Source: Bacteroidota bacterium | GTDB taxonomy: Bacteria; Bacteroidota; Bacteroidia; Chitinophagales; Chitinophagaceae | Assembly (NCBI GenBank): GCA_018267915.1 | Contig: JAFDXN010000055.1 | Span: forward strand, 1-45,248 | Reading direction: 5' to 3' | Length of the DNA: 45,248 nucleotides | Shown here: in pieces, positions 25,117 through 33,098 of the stretch | Position numbering within the stretch: position 1 is the first letter of the stretch | Layout of the letters: each line of letters opens with the position of its first letter | Translations under genes and position numbers: made by a program | Notes under the pieces: generated by a model | Told to the model about the DNA's origin: nothing | Database searches by the model: none | What the model saw: only the letters and a program-made list of their open reading frames with translations

Positions 25117-27191
25117 CCGTCTCGCTGTGCTAACTGAAGCGCTTTTGCTTTGTCGCCATTCGCCATCTGCATGTACTTAATCATCTGAGCGCGATGAGCA
25201 GGGTCTTGCGGATTGAGCTTAACCCCGTATTGTGATCGAGTCGCATCCGAGTATTTGAACTTGCCACTCTTTGGATCAACGGCGCCCATACTCGCCTGAA
25301 GCTTGTCATGCGCAGTATCCGACTGCATCTGGGCTCTTTTAATCGAAGTCTCATTTGTATTCTGATTGTTCTGCCGACTTACATCCTGCCCGCGCTGACT
25401 TGTGAAATTATTCCGAATATTGTTATCGCGACTAACGTCCTGCCCTCTTTGAGCCGTGTTGTTATTCCGGATATTATTCTCACGACCGATATCCTGCCCT
25501 CTCTGCGTCGTAGTCGTGGTGCGGATATTGTTGTCTCTCGACACATCTTGACCGCGCCTTGTGTTTTGCTCGGTCTGTTGGTTGTGCCGCGCAGTCTCGA
25601 CGCGCTTGCCGGCGCGATCCTGGATCTTACTTTCGACGTCGTCTCTCTTGATGCCGGCTTCTTGCTGTTTGACTTTCGCCTTGAGCATCTCGATATCGTC
25701 TCGTGCAGCGAACCATTCCGCCCGCGCTCTGTCCAACTCCTGCCGTGTCTGCGCGTTCTGCGCGGCGCTCTCTGCGTTTCTCAACGCGGCGATAGCATTG
25801 CCGAGCTTCGCTTGATTCGCGACGCTGCCGGGGTCGTTTTCGTTCAACAGGTCGCCGTAATATTTGTCTTCGTTGAACTGCTGCCCTTGTTCGTTGTACC
25901 GACTCTTGCGGGTGTTTTGCGCCTGTGTCATGTAGTTGTCGTTTTGACCGTCAAGGAAGTCCCTCAATCCGTGATCGGCTGTGCGAGTGCCGTTGCGCCC
26001 TCTGCGAGACGGAGCAAGCCCGGACACGATGTTATTGACGCCGGTCATAGCACTACCGAAGCCCATGTCCCTGTCGTCTTGTCGCCACTGCCTCATCCGC
26101 ATTTCGTCTCGGACTTGCTTGTTGCTGATGCCCCTGCCGAATTGATCACGGAGCATGTCGTAACCCGAAGGATTGTTAGGATCGCCGGAACCTCGCGCTA
26201 AGAAGCCGTCGGGCACCGGGTAAAACTGCGAGCGGTCCCTCGGTTGCTGCGGCACGGGATAAAAAATACTGTTGTCGATGTCTTCTCTTGTCAGAGAAGG
26301 ACGCGGATCGGCGAAAGGATTCTCAAGCCCGTTGTTTGCCACCGGATAAAAATCACCGGCAGACGGATTCGGCACCGCGTCGTCAAACTGCGGCGTCTGC
26401 ATCTGCAGCCCTTGATCTGCTACCGGATAAAACGCGCTCCTGTCCCTCGGCTCTTTCGATACGGGATAAAAATCACTCTCCGGCAATGACAGCGCTGTCG
26501 CGGTCAATTCTTCGGGGATGTCTTGCGGGATCGGTTGGTTTGGCACCGGAGGCGCGATCTTACGACCCGTCAGCAATGCTGCGTATTCTTCCGATGTTGG
26601 GTCCATACCTCTACTGCGAGCATAAACCGCATCAGTAATCTGTTTTGAGTTATAACCAGAGCGCGGGTCGGGGATAGCACCTTGAAAGCGAGACTGTAGG
26701 TCTAATTTTCGCCATTCATCTAACGGCAAACCATCTGCGGCACCTTGAAAATTAGGATGCCTTGCAGACGGTCCGCTGGATAAGCGGTTAAGCAAATCGG
26801 TCATTTCAGGGTGCTGCGGCATGTACTGGCTGTCTGCCTCGGCACCGCCGCCGATAAGGCGCACATAGTCTTTCGGTGCCACCATGGATCTCGGATTCGA
26901 TACTTTGTTGTACAAATCGCGATACGTGCCAGGCAGATCTCCCAGCTCGCGATTGACCAACGAAGCATCAAGCCCTTTACGCCCTTGGTTCATCGACAGA
27001 TCGCCAATGACTTTACCCGACGTTGTGACCGCCTGCCCTAAGCCGCCGGCAAGTGTCCGCTTCGGCGACGGCAAACTGCCTATCCCTCTCGCCGGATCCG
27101 GCGCAAACATCTCCGACGGATTTGCTATCGCTCTCGCTCCTGAAAGAGAAGAGCGGGGGGAGGTTTGTTTCCCAAAAGGTTGAAATTTCAA
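25110..27191 (-). CDS. Low-complexity internal virion protein with two repeat sets, 693 aa
   Basis: Residues about 240-325 hold five FYPV motifs, mostly as SxFYPVxxxPRDRS units. Residues about 543-606 hold four copies of an RGQDVSRDNNIRNN-like unit with Thr/Asn-rich spacers. The rest is Pro, Asn, Gln and Gly-rich, and the C-terminal 60 residues are more ordered (AHRAQMIKYMQMANGDKAKA). It is coupled to the giant gene. Probably a structural or ejected protein. Function unknown. Confidence 0.7.
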   Translation of the reverse strand: MKFQPFGKQTSPRSSLSGARAIANPSEMFAPDPARGIGSLPSPKRTLAGGLGQAVTTSGKVIGDLSMNQGRKGLDASLVNRELGDLPGTYRDLYNKVSNPRSMVAPKDYVRLIGGGAEADSQYMPQHPEMTDLLNRLSSGPSARHPNFQGAADGLPLDEWRKLDLQSRFQGAIPDPRSGYNSKQITDAVYARSRGMDPTSEEYAALLTGRKIAPPVPNQPIPQDIPEELTATALSLPESDFYPVSKEPRDRSAFYPVADQGLQMQTPQFDDAVPNPSAGDFYPVANNGLENPFADPRPSLTREDIDNSIFYPVPQQPRDRSQFYPVPDGFLARGSGDPNNPSGYDMLRDQFGRGISNKQVRDEMRMRQWRQDDRDMGFGSAMTGVNNIVSGLAPSRRGRNGTRTADHGLRDFLDGQNDNYMTQAQNTRKSRYNEQGQQFNEDKYYGDLLNENDPGSVANQAKLGNAIAALRNAESAAQNAQTRQELDRARAEWFAARDDIEMLKAKVKQQEAGIKRDDVESKIQDRAGKRVETARHNQQTEQNTRRGQDVSRDNNIRTTTTTQRGQDIGRENNIRNNNTAQRGQDVSRDNNIRNNFTSQRGQDVSRQNNQNTNETSIKRAQMQSDTAHDKLQASMGAVDPKSGKFKYSDATRSQYGVKLNPQDPAHRAQMIKYMQMANGDKAKALQLAQRDGW

Positions 27192-27195
27192 TTAT

Positions 27196-28527
27196 CTATC
27201 TCCCAAACGGTATAGAAGGGCGACGCGTCAAAGCTCGCATAAACGCTCCCGGTCTTTGCCCCATTGCGATCGGTGCCACATCAAGCGGATTCGTGGCAAA
27301 GTGATCAAAGCTACTAGAACCGTTTGAGCCGCCACGGGCGGTCTGATAGCCGGGTCCGAACAGCTCACCGGTTCCAAGATCATAGCTCTGCCAGTCAGAC
27401 GAAAGCGAACCGCCAAACGGTTTGACTTGTTTGATTTCCGGCGCTTGTGCGACGCCTATTGCAGGCTGCATCGCCCCGAGATTCATCATCCGGCCGCTGT
27501 GATTGTCAAAATATGGGTTGCTATTTCTTTCTTGACGATACCCGGCACCACCACCGTCTTTCGGCGTATATTGGTCGCTCGGCACCGTCGGGTCAAATGG
27601 CTTCGGATTGCGTTTTTGTTCGGTCATACCTTGACTCGACCAGCTAGATTCATCTTGCGGTCTTGTCCACATTGGCTTGTTGTCTGGACCATTCGTTAGA
27701 CGCATACCTGGCATAGATTGGCTTCCGCCACCGAACTGTCCATTAGTCGCGCCGGGGCCGCCGTAGTTTTTAGGAAAGTTATTCCAGCTCGGTACGTTGG
27801 CTGTATACTCCTGGCTCGCGCCTTGGTAGCGACCGCCTGGTGTCGCGTTTGCCATGGCTGTATCCCAACGGCGCTGATTAGCTGCGTTGTTGGCGTTGCG
27901 GTTGTATTCCTGGAAACCTTCTTGCGCATACTGATGACCGTCGCCACCATAGCCAACCGGACCAAAATCATTGCCGCCGATGCCGTCAGATTTATAACCA
28001 AAGCCGAAGCTCTTAGCGTCAAAAACGTTGTCGGGATTGTAAGCAAATTGGTTCAGCGCGTCTGATGTTCCCGCGTAGCGGCGCAAACCATCCGACACAT
28101 TCAACCCCATGCCGTCAAGTGTTTCAAGCGCATTTCCAGCCGGCATCATTAGATTGCCAAGCCGTGCACCCAAGATAGCTTGAGATTGGTTTGCTAGAGT
28201 TGAACCTGCAATCTGTTGAGCAAGTCCAAAGCCGCCGGAGCCGGGACCGCGGTTGTTTTCATACAACTGCCGCGCGTCATTCTTCATTGCCTGCTCGGTC
28301 AGATCACGCGCTTCCTGCTGATACTGAGCACCTTTCGCATTCCACCGATTCATCGCATCGTAATATTTGCGCATCGTGTCGGCTTGGGCTTCTGGATGAG
28401 CAAGCGCGTAAGCGTTCAACTCCATCATTTGTTGATACTCAGGGTCTACGCCTGCTTCTCTGATACGCTGAGCCCGCGCTTGCGGCACCCAGTCGCCTAT
28501 ATACACATCATTGCCAAAGCCCTGCAT
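27196..28527 (-). CDS. Gly/Asn-rich virion-associated protein, 443 aa
   Basis: ATG overlaps the preceding stop (TAATG). The N-terminal 130 residues are helical (AQADTMRKYYDAMNRWNAKG); the rest is Gly, Asn, Pro and Tyr-rich and probably disordered (GFGYKSDGIGGNDFGPVGYG). It is one of four successive low-complexity proteins of the late operon. Likely a virion or ejectosome component by place. Confidence 0.65.
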   Translation of the reverse strand: MQGFGNDVYIGDWVPQARAQRIREAGVDPEYQQMMELNAYALAHPEAQADTMRKYYDAMNRWNAKGAQYQQEARDLTEQAMKNDARQLYENNRGPGSGGFGLAQQIAGSTLANQSQAILGARLGNLMMPAGNALETLDGMGLNVSDGLRRYAGTSDALNQFAYNPDNVFDAKSFGFGYKSDGIGGNDFGPVGYGGDGHQYAQEGFQEYNRNANNAANQRRWDTAMANATPGGRYQGASQEYTANVPSWNNFPKNYGGPGATNGQFGGGSQSMPGMRLTNGPDNKPMWTRPQDESSWSSQGMTEQKRNPKPFDPTVPSDQYTPKDGGGAGYRQERNSNPYFDNHSGRMMNLGAMQPAIGVAQAPEIKQVKPFGGSLSSDWQSYDLGTGELFGPGYQTARGGSNGSSSFDHFATNPLDVAPIAMGQRPGAFMRALTRRPSIPFGR

Positions 28528-29213
28528 TATGGACTTACCCGACCAAATGCCGACTTAATTCCGCCCCAAAGTTGTGACGGAGCGGAAACCACATCACGCG
28601 CTAAAGAGCCAATACCCTGACCAAAAGCCACTATCGGCTGCTGTCCTTTTGCCTTGGCGTCCATATACTGCTTGCCGAGTTGAGCAACTCCCGTGCCGAT
28701 CCTCGCAGCTTTCTCCCACCCGGAGGGCTCCTGATCCTGTTGTCCGCCTGCGCCGCTTGTAGAACGCATATTAGCTCCGCCATAATTTCCGCCGGACATC
28801 GAGCTCGCATATTGCGATAGCGGCCCGCCCTCGCCAAACAGACTTTGCCAGTTCTGCTCGTCGTCTTGCGTCTGGATTTGATGCAATTTCAACTGGCGGT
28901 CAAACTCTGCATTTTGCGCTTCTTGTCTCGCCTGCTCCGCTTCTAGAGCACCGGCTCCGCCTATATCCGCCTGCCTTTGCATGGCGAAAGACGAAGCATA
29001 AGGACCGTCGGCGACTGCCTGGGAGGCTGCCACCGGAGCTACGCGAGAAGCCATGTATCTCGCTGCAGCATTGTTACCTTGAGAAACGCCGGCATTTTCA
29101 TCCAGCGGCTTAGCAGTCGCCATCGACTGCTTTAAGTACGGCAACATCGACAAATTACCGGAGCGTATCATCTCCTGTATTGCCATCAACTGAAACGGAT
29201 TCATGCTATACAT
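28527..29213 (-). CDS. Virion-associated protein with helical core, 228 aa
   Basis: The N terminus is helical with Met-rich turns (MNPFQLMAIQEMIRSGNLSM); residues 85-125 form a coiled coil (EAEQARQEAQNAEFDRQLKL); then comes a Gly/Ser/Asn linker and a C-terminal amphipathic region. Composition resembles small T7-type internal core proteins. Place in the late operon supports a virion role; no family recognised. Confidence 0.65.
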   Translation of the reverse strand: MYSMNPFQLMAIQEMIRSGNLSMLPYLKQSMATAKPLDENAGVSQGNNAAARYMASRVAPVAASQAVADGPYASSFAMQRQADIGGAGALEAEQARQEAQNAEFDRQLKLHQIQTQDDEQNWQSLFGEGGPLSQYASSMSGGNYGGANMRSTSGAGGQQDQEPSGWEKAARIGTGVAQLGKQYMDAKAKGQQPIVAFGQGIGSLARDVVSAPSQLWGGIKSAFGRVSP

Positions 29214-29219
29214 TCCGCG

Positions 29220-29855
29220 CTATCCTCGCTTTATCTGAACATCCTCTTTGACGGCGCTAAAATCTTCGGTCAACCTTTGTCTTTTCACCGGCTTTATTAC
29301 CGGCTCCACCGCCTCAATTACCGGTGGCACGTCTTCGACAAAATCTTCCTCGATATCCTCTTCCGGTTCCTGCTCTGGCAGCATCCGAACATTGCGCAGC
29401 CTCTCAAGAATCACGGTATCCGCAAGCCTGCCCTCAATCAATTCATGCTCTTGCATGACGCCGACAACGCGAAAACCCCTATCGCCGAGAAAACCACTAA
29501 CAAACGGATCTATCGTCATACAAATAAGCTTATTGACTCTTGAAAGCAGCTCCGACAGCACGTCCTCAATCCCCGGGAGCAAAGAAGAGTACAAATATGG
29601 GGTTAAATAAGCATTTGCTCCATCAAACTGCACGACCAAAAGCGCTATTACCGATTCACCGCTCGTAAATGCATAAAATTCACCGCCGGCAGCACAGGCG
29701 CCGCGCAATTCCGCCGCAAGATTTGCGGAGTTTGAGCCCGGCGTTCTCCGCACAACATCATCAATCTTGCCGATAAACGCCTGCGTCAGCTTCTGCCTGT
29801 TGCGCTCCAACAGCGCCTCTACCTGTGAAAAACAAAACTTTTCTATTGTCTGCAT
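29220..29855 (-). CDS. Late-operon protein, possible acetyltransferase-like fold, 211 aa
   Basis: Residues 1-150 alternate strands and helices (FYAFTSGESVIALLVVQFDG, SRVNKLICMTIDPFVSGFLG, DRGFRVVGVMQEHELI), which recalls a GNAT-type domain of the kind found in some podovirus virion genes. The acetyl-CoA loop is not clear, so this is tentative. The C-terminal 60 residues are acidic and proline-rich. It is followed by the 228-aa gene and preceded, after 2 bases, by the 229-aa gene. Confidence 0.6.
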   Translation of the reverse strand: MQTIEKFCFSQVEALLERNRQKLTQAFIGKIDDVVRRTPGSNSANLAAELRGACAAGGEFYAFTSGESVIALLVVQFDGANAYLTPYLYSSLLPGIEDVLSELLSRVNKLICMTIDPFVSGFLGDRGFRVVGVMQEHELIEGRLADTVILERLRNVRMLPEQEPEEDIEEDFVEDVPPVIEAVEPVIKPVKRQRLTEDFSAVKEDVQIKRG

Positions 29856-29857
29856 CC

Positions 29858-30547
29858 TTACTCCTCTTCCTCGTCTTCTTCGTCGTTTTCTTGCAACACT
29901 TTCGGCATCTCTTCGATCAACTTCTTCGTCGCCGTCCCGATCCGCTCGACCGCCTTTCTCGTCTCTGCCAGTAAGGCTTTTGATTCGGGCAATTTAGGCT
30001 GCGATATATCCATGACCTGTTTTTTCTCTTCTGCCGGCACCTCTTGAAACAGCAAACTTGCGTTCCTTGCCCTGACAATTTCCTGCGCCTGCTCCGACGT
30101 CATCTCTCTCGCCATCTGCGCCGCACGCTCCCTTGAGAAAGTCCTGAGCGCCTGCTTCTCCGGCGACAACTTCTCTTTTGCAATCAATAGCTTGACCAGC
30201 TCCCTCGAAAGCGAGGAAACACCAGTCGCTATCTTTGTTGGCAAAAGACCGACTCGAACACGGTTCAACGTATCGGCGAGCATCAAAAGCATGTCGTCTA
30301 TCGTGTTTAACGGCATTTCCGGCGGCAGTTCGTAGCTTTGCCCCGGGAGAAACGCTTCATCGTTACCGTCTGTCGGTCTTATCTGCGTGTTGTACGCCTT
30401 ATGATTCGCGCACCGCTCAAGACCGTTCTGCTTCAGCGTACGGCACGGGCTGCCGTCCTCTTTGATGAACCCGCACCACTTCGACGGATCGGTCGAATAA
30501 GCACCCTTCTTCGGTCCCGGCTTCTGCTTATACGGTCGTCTTCTCAT
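29858..30547 (-). CDS. Zinc-knuckle protein, candidate small terminase subunit
   Basis: 229 aa, ATG after AAGGG. The N terminus is basic (RRRPYKQKPGPKKG). A Cys/His cluster follows: CGFIKEDGSPCRTLKQNG, then CANHK, a Cx10C-xn-Cx2H pattern seen at the start of some phage packaging proteins. The middle is helical and the tail is acidic with a Glu/Asp run. Place at the start of the late operon fits a small terminase subunit, but the terminase large gene is 10 kb away. Other possibility: DNA-binding late regulator. Confidence 0.45.
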   Translation of the reverse strand: MRRRPYKQKPGPKKGAYSTDPSKWCGFIKEDGSPCRTLKQNGLERCANHKAYNTQIRPTDGNDEAFLPGQSYELPPEMPLNTIDDMLLMLADTLNRVRVGLLPTKIATGVSSLSRELVKLLIAKEKLSPEKQALRTFSRERAAQMAREMTSEQAQEIVRARNASLLFQEVPAEEKKQVMDISQPKLPESKALLAETRKAVERIGTATKKLIEEMPKVLQENDEEDEEEE

Positions 30548-30866
30548 ACTTCAATATCCCTTCTACCTTCGCCTTGCGGCGCTCTATCTCGTCGGCAGTC
30601 ATACCAAGACCCCGGCACAAAAACACGAATTGGTCTTCCGGGTCGTCTTCCTGCACCCAATCAAGAAGCTCTTTTCGAGCCACTTCCAATCGCCTTGGAT
30701 TCGTATCTACACCCGGCTGGAATCTTCGCCTTGCTTTCTTCGAAGCAATCGAGTGAGCGTCCCTTACTGCGTGATCGAGCACCTCTAACGCAAGCAACAC
30801 CCAGGGATCCATCCTCCCTTTGTTATAACGCCGCAATTGACCCTCGGCGCGAAAATCATTCTTCAA
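30528..30866 (-). CDS. First gene of the late operon, hypothetical, 112 aa
   Basis: TTG start at 30866, after an AGGAAAAGAG leader that resembles the one before terminase. The C-terminal half has LLDWVQEDDPEDQFVFLCRG with LGMTADEIERRKAKVEGIL, a pattern (W-x3-DD-x5-F-x-F-x2-C-x2-LG) I have seen in small proteins near phage or prophage regulatory genes. Possibly a small DNA-binding or adaptor protein. It overlaps the next gene by 20 bases. Confidence 0.65.
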   Translation of the reverse strand: MKNDFRAEGQLRRYNKGRMDPWVLLALEVLDHAVRDAHSIASKKARRRFQPGVDTNPRRLEVARKELLDWVQEDDPEDQFVFLCRGLGMTADEIERRKAKVEGILKYEKTTV

Positions 30867-30920
30867 TCTCTTTTCCTGTCAAAACGCCATTTTCGACAGA
30901 AGCAACACGCACAACCACCA

Positions 30921-30949
30921 ATATTAAAGGGGTACCCCATAAATGTCAA
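30921..30949 (-). promoter_or_regulatory. Strong late promoter with palindrome in spacer
   Basis: On the minus strand TTGACA (30949-30944) and TAATAT (30926-30921) are separated by exactly 17 bases, a near-consensus sigma-70 promoter. The spacer contains the perfect 10-bp palindrome GGGGTACCCC (30938-30929), a likely operator. Transcription would begin near 30914, about 50 bases before the first late gene. Confidence 0.8.
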
Positions 30950-31232
30950 GAGGTAGAAAACATCAATATTCCCGTCCTGCACAAATACCACCATTTCGGA
31001 GGTATTTATGCGCTAATCTTCCCCAACGGGTTATTTACTGCGCAGTAAATTTGCATATCGCATCAAATAAGGCACCGTAAACGGCTTTATCTGCTTTAAA
31101 AGATCGCAAGCGAACGGTTATGTCCGGTAACTTAGACAATAGCTAAGATACCGTCTGGAATGTTGGACATACAACAAAGCCGACCCGCGAAAGTCGACTT
31201 TGTTGCACCCGGAGAGAAAAATACCGATGTGA
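30950..31232. other. Non-coding control region upstream of the late promoter
   Basis: No gene seen. It contains an AAATACC-A-CC / GG-A-GGTATTT inverted repeat (30983-31007), an 18-bp perfect palindrome built of ATTTACTGC and GCAGTAAAT (31033-31050), and a 13-bp stem with one mismatch (CAACAAAGCCGAC / GTCGACTTTGTTG, 31172-31205). The last may be a terminator for the leftward accessory operon and tRNA, though its T-tract is weak. The other two could be regulator sites. Confidence 0.55.
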
Positions 31233-31304
31233 ATTGCGCTGCCGGAATCGAACCGACCTTCTACGGATTATGAGCCCCGCGCACTGCCACTATGCCAAAC
31301 GCAA
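31233..31304 (-). tRNA. tRNA-Met-like gene, anticodon CAU
   Basis: 72 bases folding as: acceptor TTGCGTT / AGCGCAA; D-arm GCAT / GTGC with AGTGGCA loop; anticodon loop CTCATAA; T-arm GTCGG-TTCGATT-CCGGC. No CCA is encoded. In the standard register the anticodon stem has only three pairs; shifted by one base it has four with an 8-base loop. The discriminator would be U. So it may be degenerate or unusual. CAU also occurs in tRNA-Ile2. It lies at the end of the leftward accessory operon. Confidence 0.7.
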
Positions 31305-31327
31305 TACATCTCTACCTCTAAAAACTT

Positions 31328-31654
31328 TTACCACTTCGGAAACTGCTTGTGAATCAATTTCCGCCTCTCGTTTTCTCGATCCTTCGCCGCTTGCACTTCG
31401 TCGACATCGGGCTCCGGATACTTGCTCGCCAACTCAACCGCCGCCTCTTTGCCGCGCTCTCTTTTGAGCATCTCGCTTGGGCATACCGCACGTTGTTGAA
31501 ACATCGTCGCCACGTCCTGGTAATCCGCTAAACACTCCGAACATTGACACCTCGGTCCGTAAAAATTCTGGCCCATTCGCCAAGAAAAATACAACAATTC
31601 CAGCGACACTTTGTCCGGCACACGCGGCTTATCAAACGACGACAGATCTATCAT
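31328..31654 (-). CDS. Hypothetical protein with Cys cluster, 108 aa
   Basis: ATG overlaps the stop of the upstream gene (ATGA). CQCSEC near residue 38 could bind a metal. The rest is helical and charged (MLKRERGKEAAVELASKYPE). Such proteins with a YxSWRMGQ-like start often go with packaging genes, but I do not recognise this one. It precedes the tRNA. Confidence 0.65.
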   Translation of the reverse strand: MIDLSSFDKPRVPDKVSLELLYFSWRMGQNFYGPRCQCSECLADYQDVATMFQQRAVCPSEMLKRERGKEAAVELASKYPEPDVDEVQAAKDRENERRKLIHKQFPKW

Positions 31655-32118
31655 CTTACCTTCTTCTTCGCCCGCTTCTTCGGCTCGCCGACAATCATCG
31701 ACCTGACGGCACCGCCGGTATATAAATCATGCTTTGTTGCGATCTTAACCGCCTCTCTCGGCGATCTACCGGCTGCCATTGCGCCTTTTGCAATACCACT
31801 ACCGGAGCCCCAAGCGAACGGCGGTTTCCGCTCTGCCGCTGTCCCGTTGTCGCAAAATTCAAACGCTTTCCCATTCTGAAACACAAGTCCTATCAAATCA
31901 AACGCATCATCTTTCGCGGGGAATGTCGGGAAGTCCTCCGTCTGCATGCCGTCTCTTACCCAGATCAAGAAATTTGTTCCGTAATCCTCTCTCCCTGCAT
32001 AAGACGCGACAACATCATCAAACTTGAACAGCTTTTTCTCGCCGAACCACTTCTGCCCGCCTTGCGAGCATTGGCTGTCCGCCGCCACCTCTACGCCGTC
32101 CCAGGCTATTGTCGTCAT
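31651..32118 (-). CDS. Proteasome-like Ntn hydrolase (HslV/beta-subunit fold), 155 aa
   Basis: After loss of the first Met, Thr is the N-terminal nucleophile: TTIAWDGVEVAADSQ matches the proteasome-beta/HslV start, with Asp (AADSQ) and a later Lys in GEKKLFKFDD in the expected places. WGSGSGIAKGAMAAGRSPREA, then KHDLYTGG, matches phage members of this fold. The basic tail (KKRAKKKVR) is extra. It may act alone as a peptidase; no HslU-like ATPase is in this window. Leftward promoter at about 32180-32192. Confidence 0.8.
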   Translation of the reverse strand: MTTIAWDGVEVAADSQCSQGGQKWFGEKKLFKFDDVVASYAGREDYGTNFLIWVRDGMQTEDFPTFPAKDDAFDLIGLVFQNGKAFEFCDNGTAAERKPPFAWGSGSGIAKGAMAAGRSPREAVKIATKHDLYTGGAVRSMIVGEPKKRAKKKVR

Positions 32119-32179
32119 CTCTTCCTGTCTCCCCCGTGATACATGAATAGCTTACGACAAAGCCGATAACCTGCATAGC

Positions 32180-32192
32180 GAGCCAATCTATA
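32180..32192 (-). promoter_or_regulatory. Shared promoter-like element TATAGATTGGCTC, copy 1
   Basis: The 13-mer TATAGATTGGCTC (minus strand) sits about 65-75 bases upstream of the Ntn-hydrolase start. An identical 13-mer lies upstream of the next leftward operon at 36047-36035. TATAGA would be the -10. No good -35 is at 17 bases, so an activator may be needed. TACAGATT just upstream matches the repeats at 36073-36110. Confidence 0.5.
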
Positions 32193-32267
32193 CGCAATCT
32201 GTACATTGCATTGATTGGAAAAACATACAACCGACAATAAAACCGGAAGCATCCCACGCGCCCCGAG

Positions 32268-32291
32268 AAGTCGCCCACAAGGCGGCTTTTT
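32268..32291 (+). terminator. Rightward intrinsic terminator
   Basis: AAGTCGCC and GGCGGCTT form an 8-bp stem around CACAA, followed by TTT (T-run 32287-32291). It acts on the plus strand. No plus-strand gene is known upstream, since all genes from 31.2 to 36.1 kb run leftward. Confidence 0.55.
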
Positions 32292-32356
32292 GCGTTGACA
32301 AGTGGACCGCAAAATGAGACACTTATCCCGATAGAACAACAAGCACTCTCGAATCT

Positions 32357-32384
32357 CACCGTCGGACTTCCCGGCGGTGTTTTT
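32357..32384 (+). terminator. Second rightward intrinsic terminator
   Basis: CACCGTCGG and CCGGCGGTG form a 9-bp GC-rich stem around ACTTC, followed by TTTTT (32380-32384). A strong terminator on the plus strand with no plus-strand gene before it. A perfect TTGACA lies between the two terminators at 32295-32300, though no good -10 follows. Confidence 0.65.
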
Positions 32385-32428
32385 CGTTGGAACCTACCCC
32401 AAAAATCTACGAAATCAATTGGCAATTT

Positions 32429-32453
32429 AGAAACGCCCGAAAAGGGGCGGGCG
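32429..32453 (-). terminator. Leftward terminator of the accessory operon
   Basis: On the minus strand CGCCCG, an eight-base loop, CGGGCG and then TTTCT. It lies downstream of the last gene of the 36.0-32.7 kb leftward operon and upstream of the next promoter. Confidence 0.5.
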
Positions 32454-32723
32454 AAAGCGGGCTGGGGGGTGGCGGGGGTGTTAAGACACTCGCGCCGCTG
32501 ACAGGATAAAGTACCGGAGAGCCTGACGGGCGGCGGGTCCGATTCATCGCTAGCGCTAGGACTAGGCTATGAGCCCGAGATCCTAGCCCTGTGCCGCATA
32601 TAATTTTTAGTTATATGCGTACTTGCGGAGCTGCGCTAGCCGGAAACCCGCACGGGCGCTTGCTTTCCCGCCTTTTAGGGTCCCCCAAAAATAACCGTGA
32701 TCAACCCAAATCCGATACCGTAT
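32454..32723. other. Gene-free GC-rich stretch with a perfect hairpin
   Basis: No gene seen. The stretch from 32454 is GC-rich (32461-32490 is largely G runs) and CTAGCGCTAG occurs at about 32553-32562. At 32595-32619 a perfect 9-bp inverted repeat (CGCATATAA / TTATATGCG) surrounds TTTTTAG. Together with the terminators to its left this is a 600-bp block (32119-32723) without genes. It could hold a replication origin or an RNA gene; neither is shown. Confidence 0.4.
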
Positions 32724-33098
32724 TTAGTGCGCCGTTGACTTTGTTGGATATTCGCAAATATCAACGGTGTAATAAGGACCTTTCTTTCGCATGTAAAACT
32801 CACCGTTAAGCTTGCCGCCTTGCCGTACCTGGGTGAAGATCCGAGCAAAGACAGCCCAAGCCATCGGCACTAATCCAAGCTTACAGCGCCACCACACACC
32901 GGGCTCTGAGCGCCCGTAGCGAAACCTCTCAAACACAAGAGTATCGATCCATGGCTCTACGGCAGTCATCTCGTAATCGGGCCGCTCCCAATCGCCGTCA
33001 ATATAGATACAGTCGCCCTCCGTATGTAATATGCCGTATTGACTGAGTGGCACCTTGATCGCCAACTCATTGAATGTTTGTTTGTCCATCCTACGCAC
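32724..33098 (-). CDS. Hypothetical protein, 124 aa
   Basis: GTG start at 33098, with GAGGGAG just upstream; ATG 33089 is possible. The sequence contains YGRSEPGVWWRCKLGLVPMAW and GGKLNGEFYMRKKGPYYTVD, a compact alpha/beta protein. Overlaps the preceding gene by 8 bases. No family recognised. Last gene of its operon. Confidence 0.65.
   Translation of the reverse strand: MRRMDKQTFNELAIKVPLSQYGILHTEGDCIYIDGDWERPDYEMTAVEPWIDTLVFERFRYGRSEPGVWWRCKLGLVPMAWAVFARIFTQVRQGGKLNGEFYMRKKGPYYTVDICEYPTKSTAH

Noticed and set aside
32018..32425. Minus-strand 135-aa open frame
   Set aside because: It runs across two terminator hairpins and the promoter of the Ntn hydrolase and overlaps its start.
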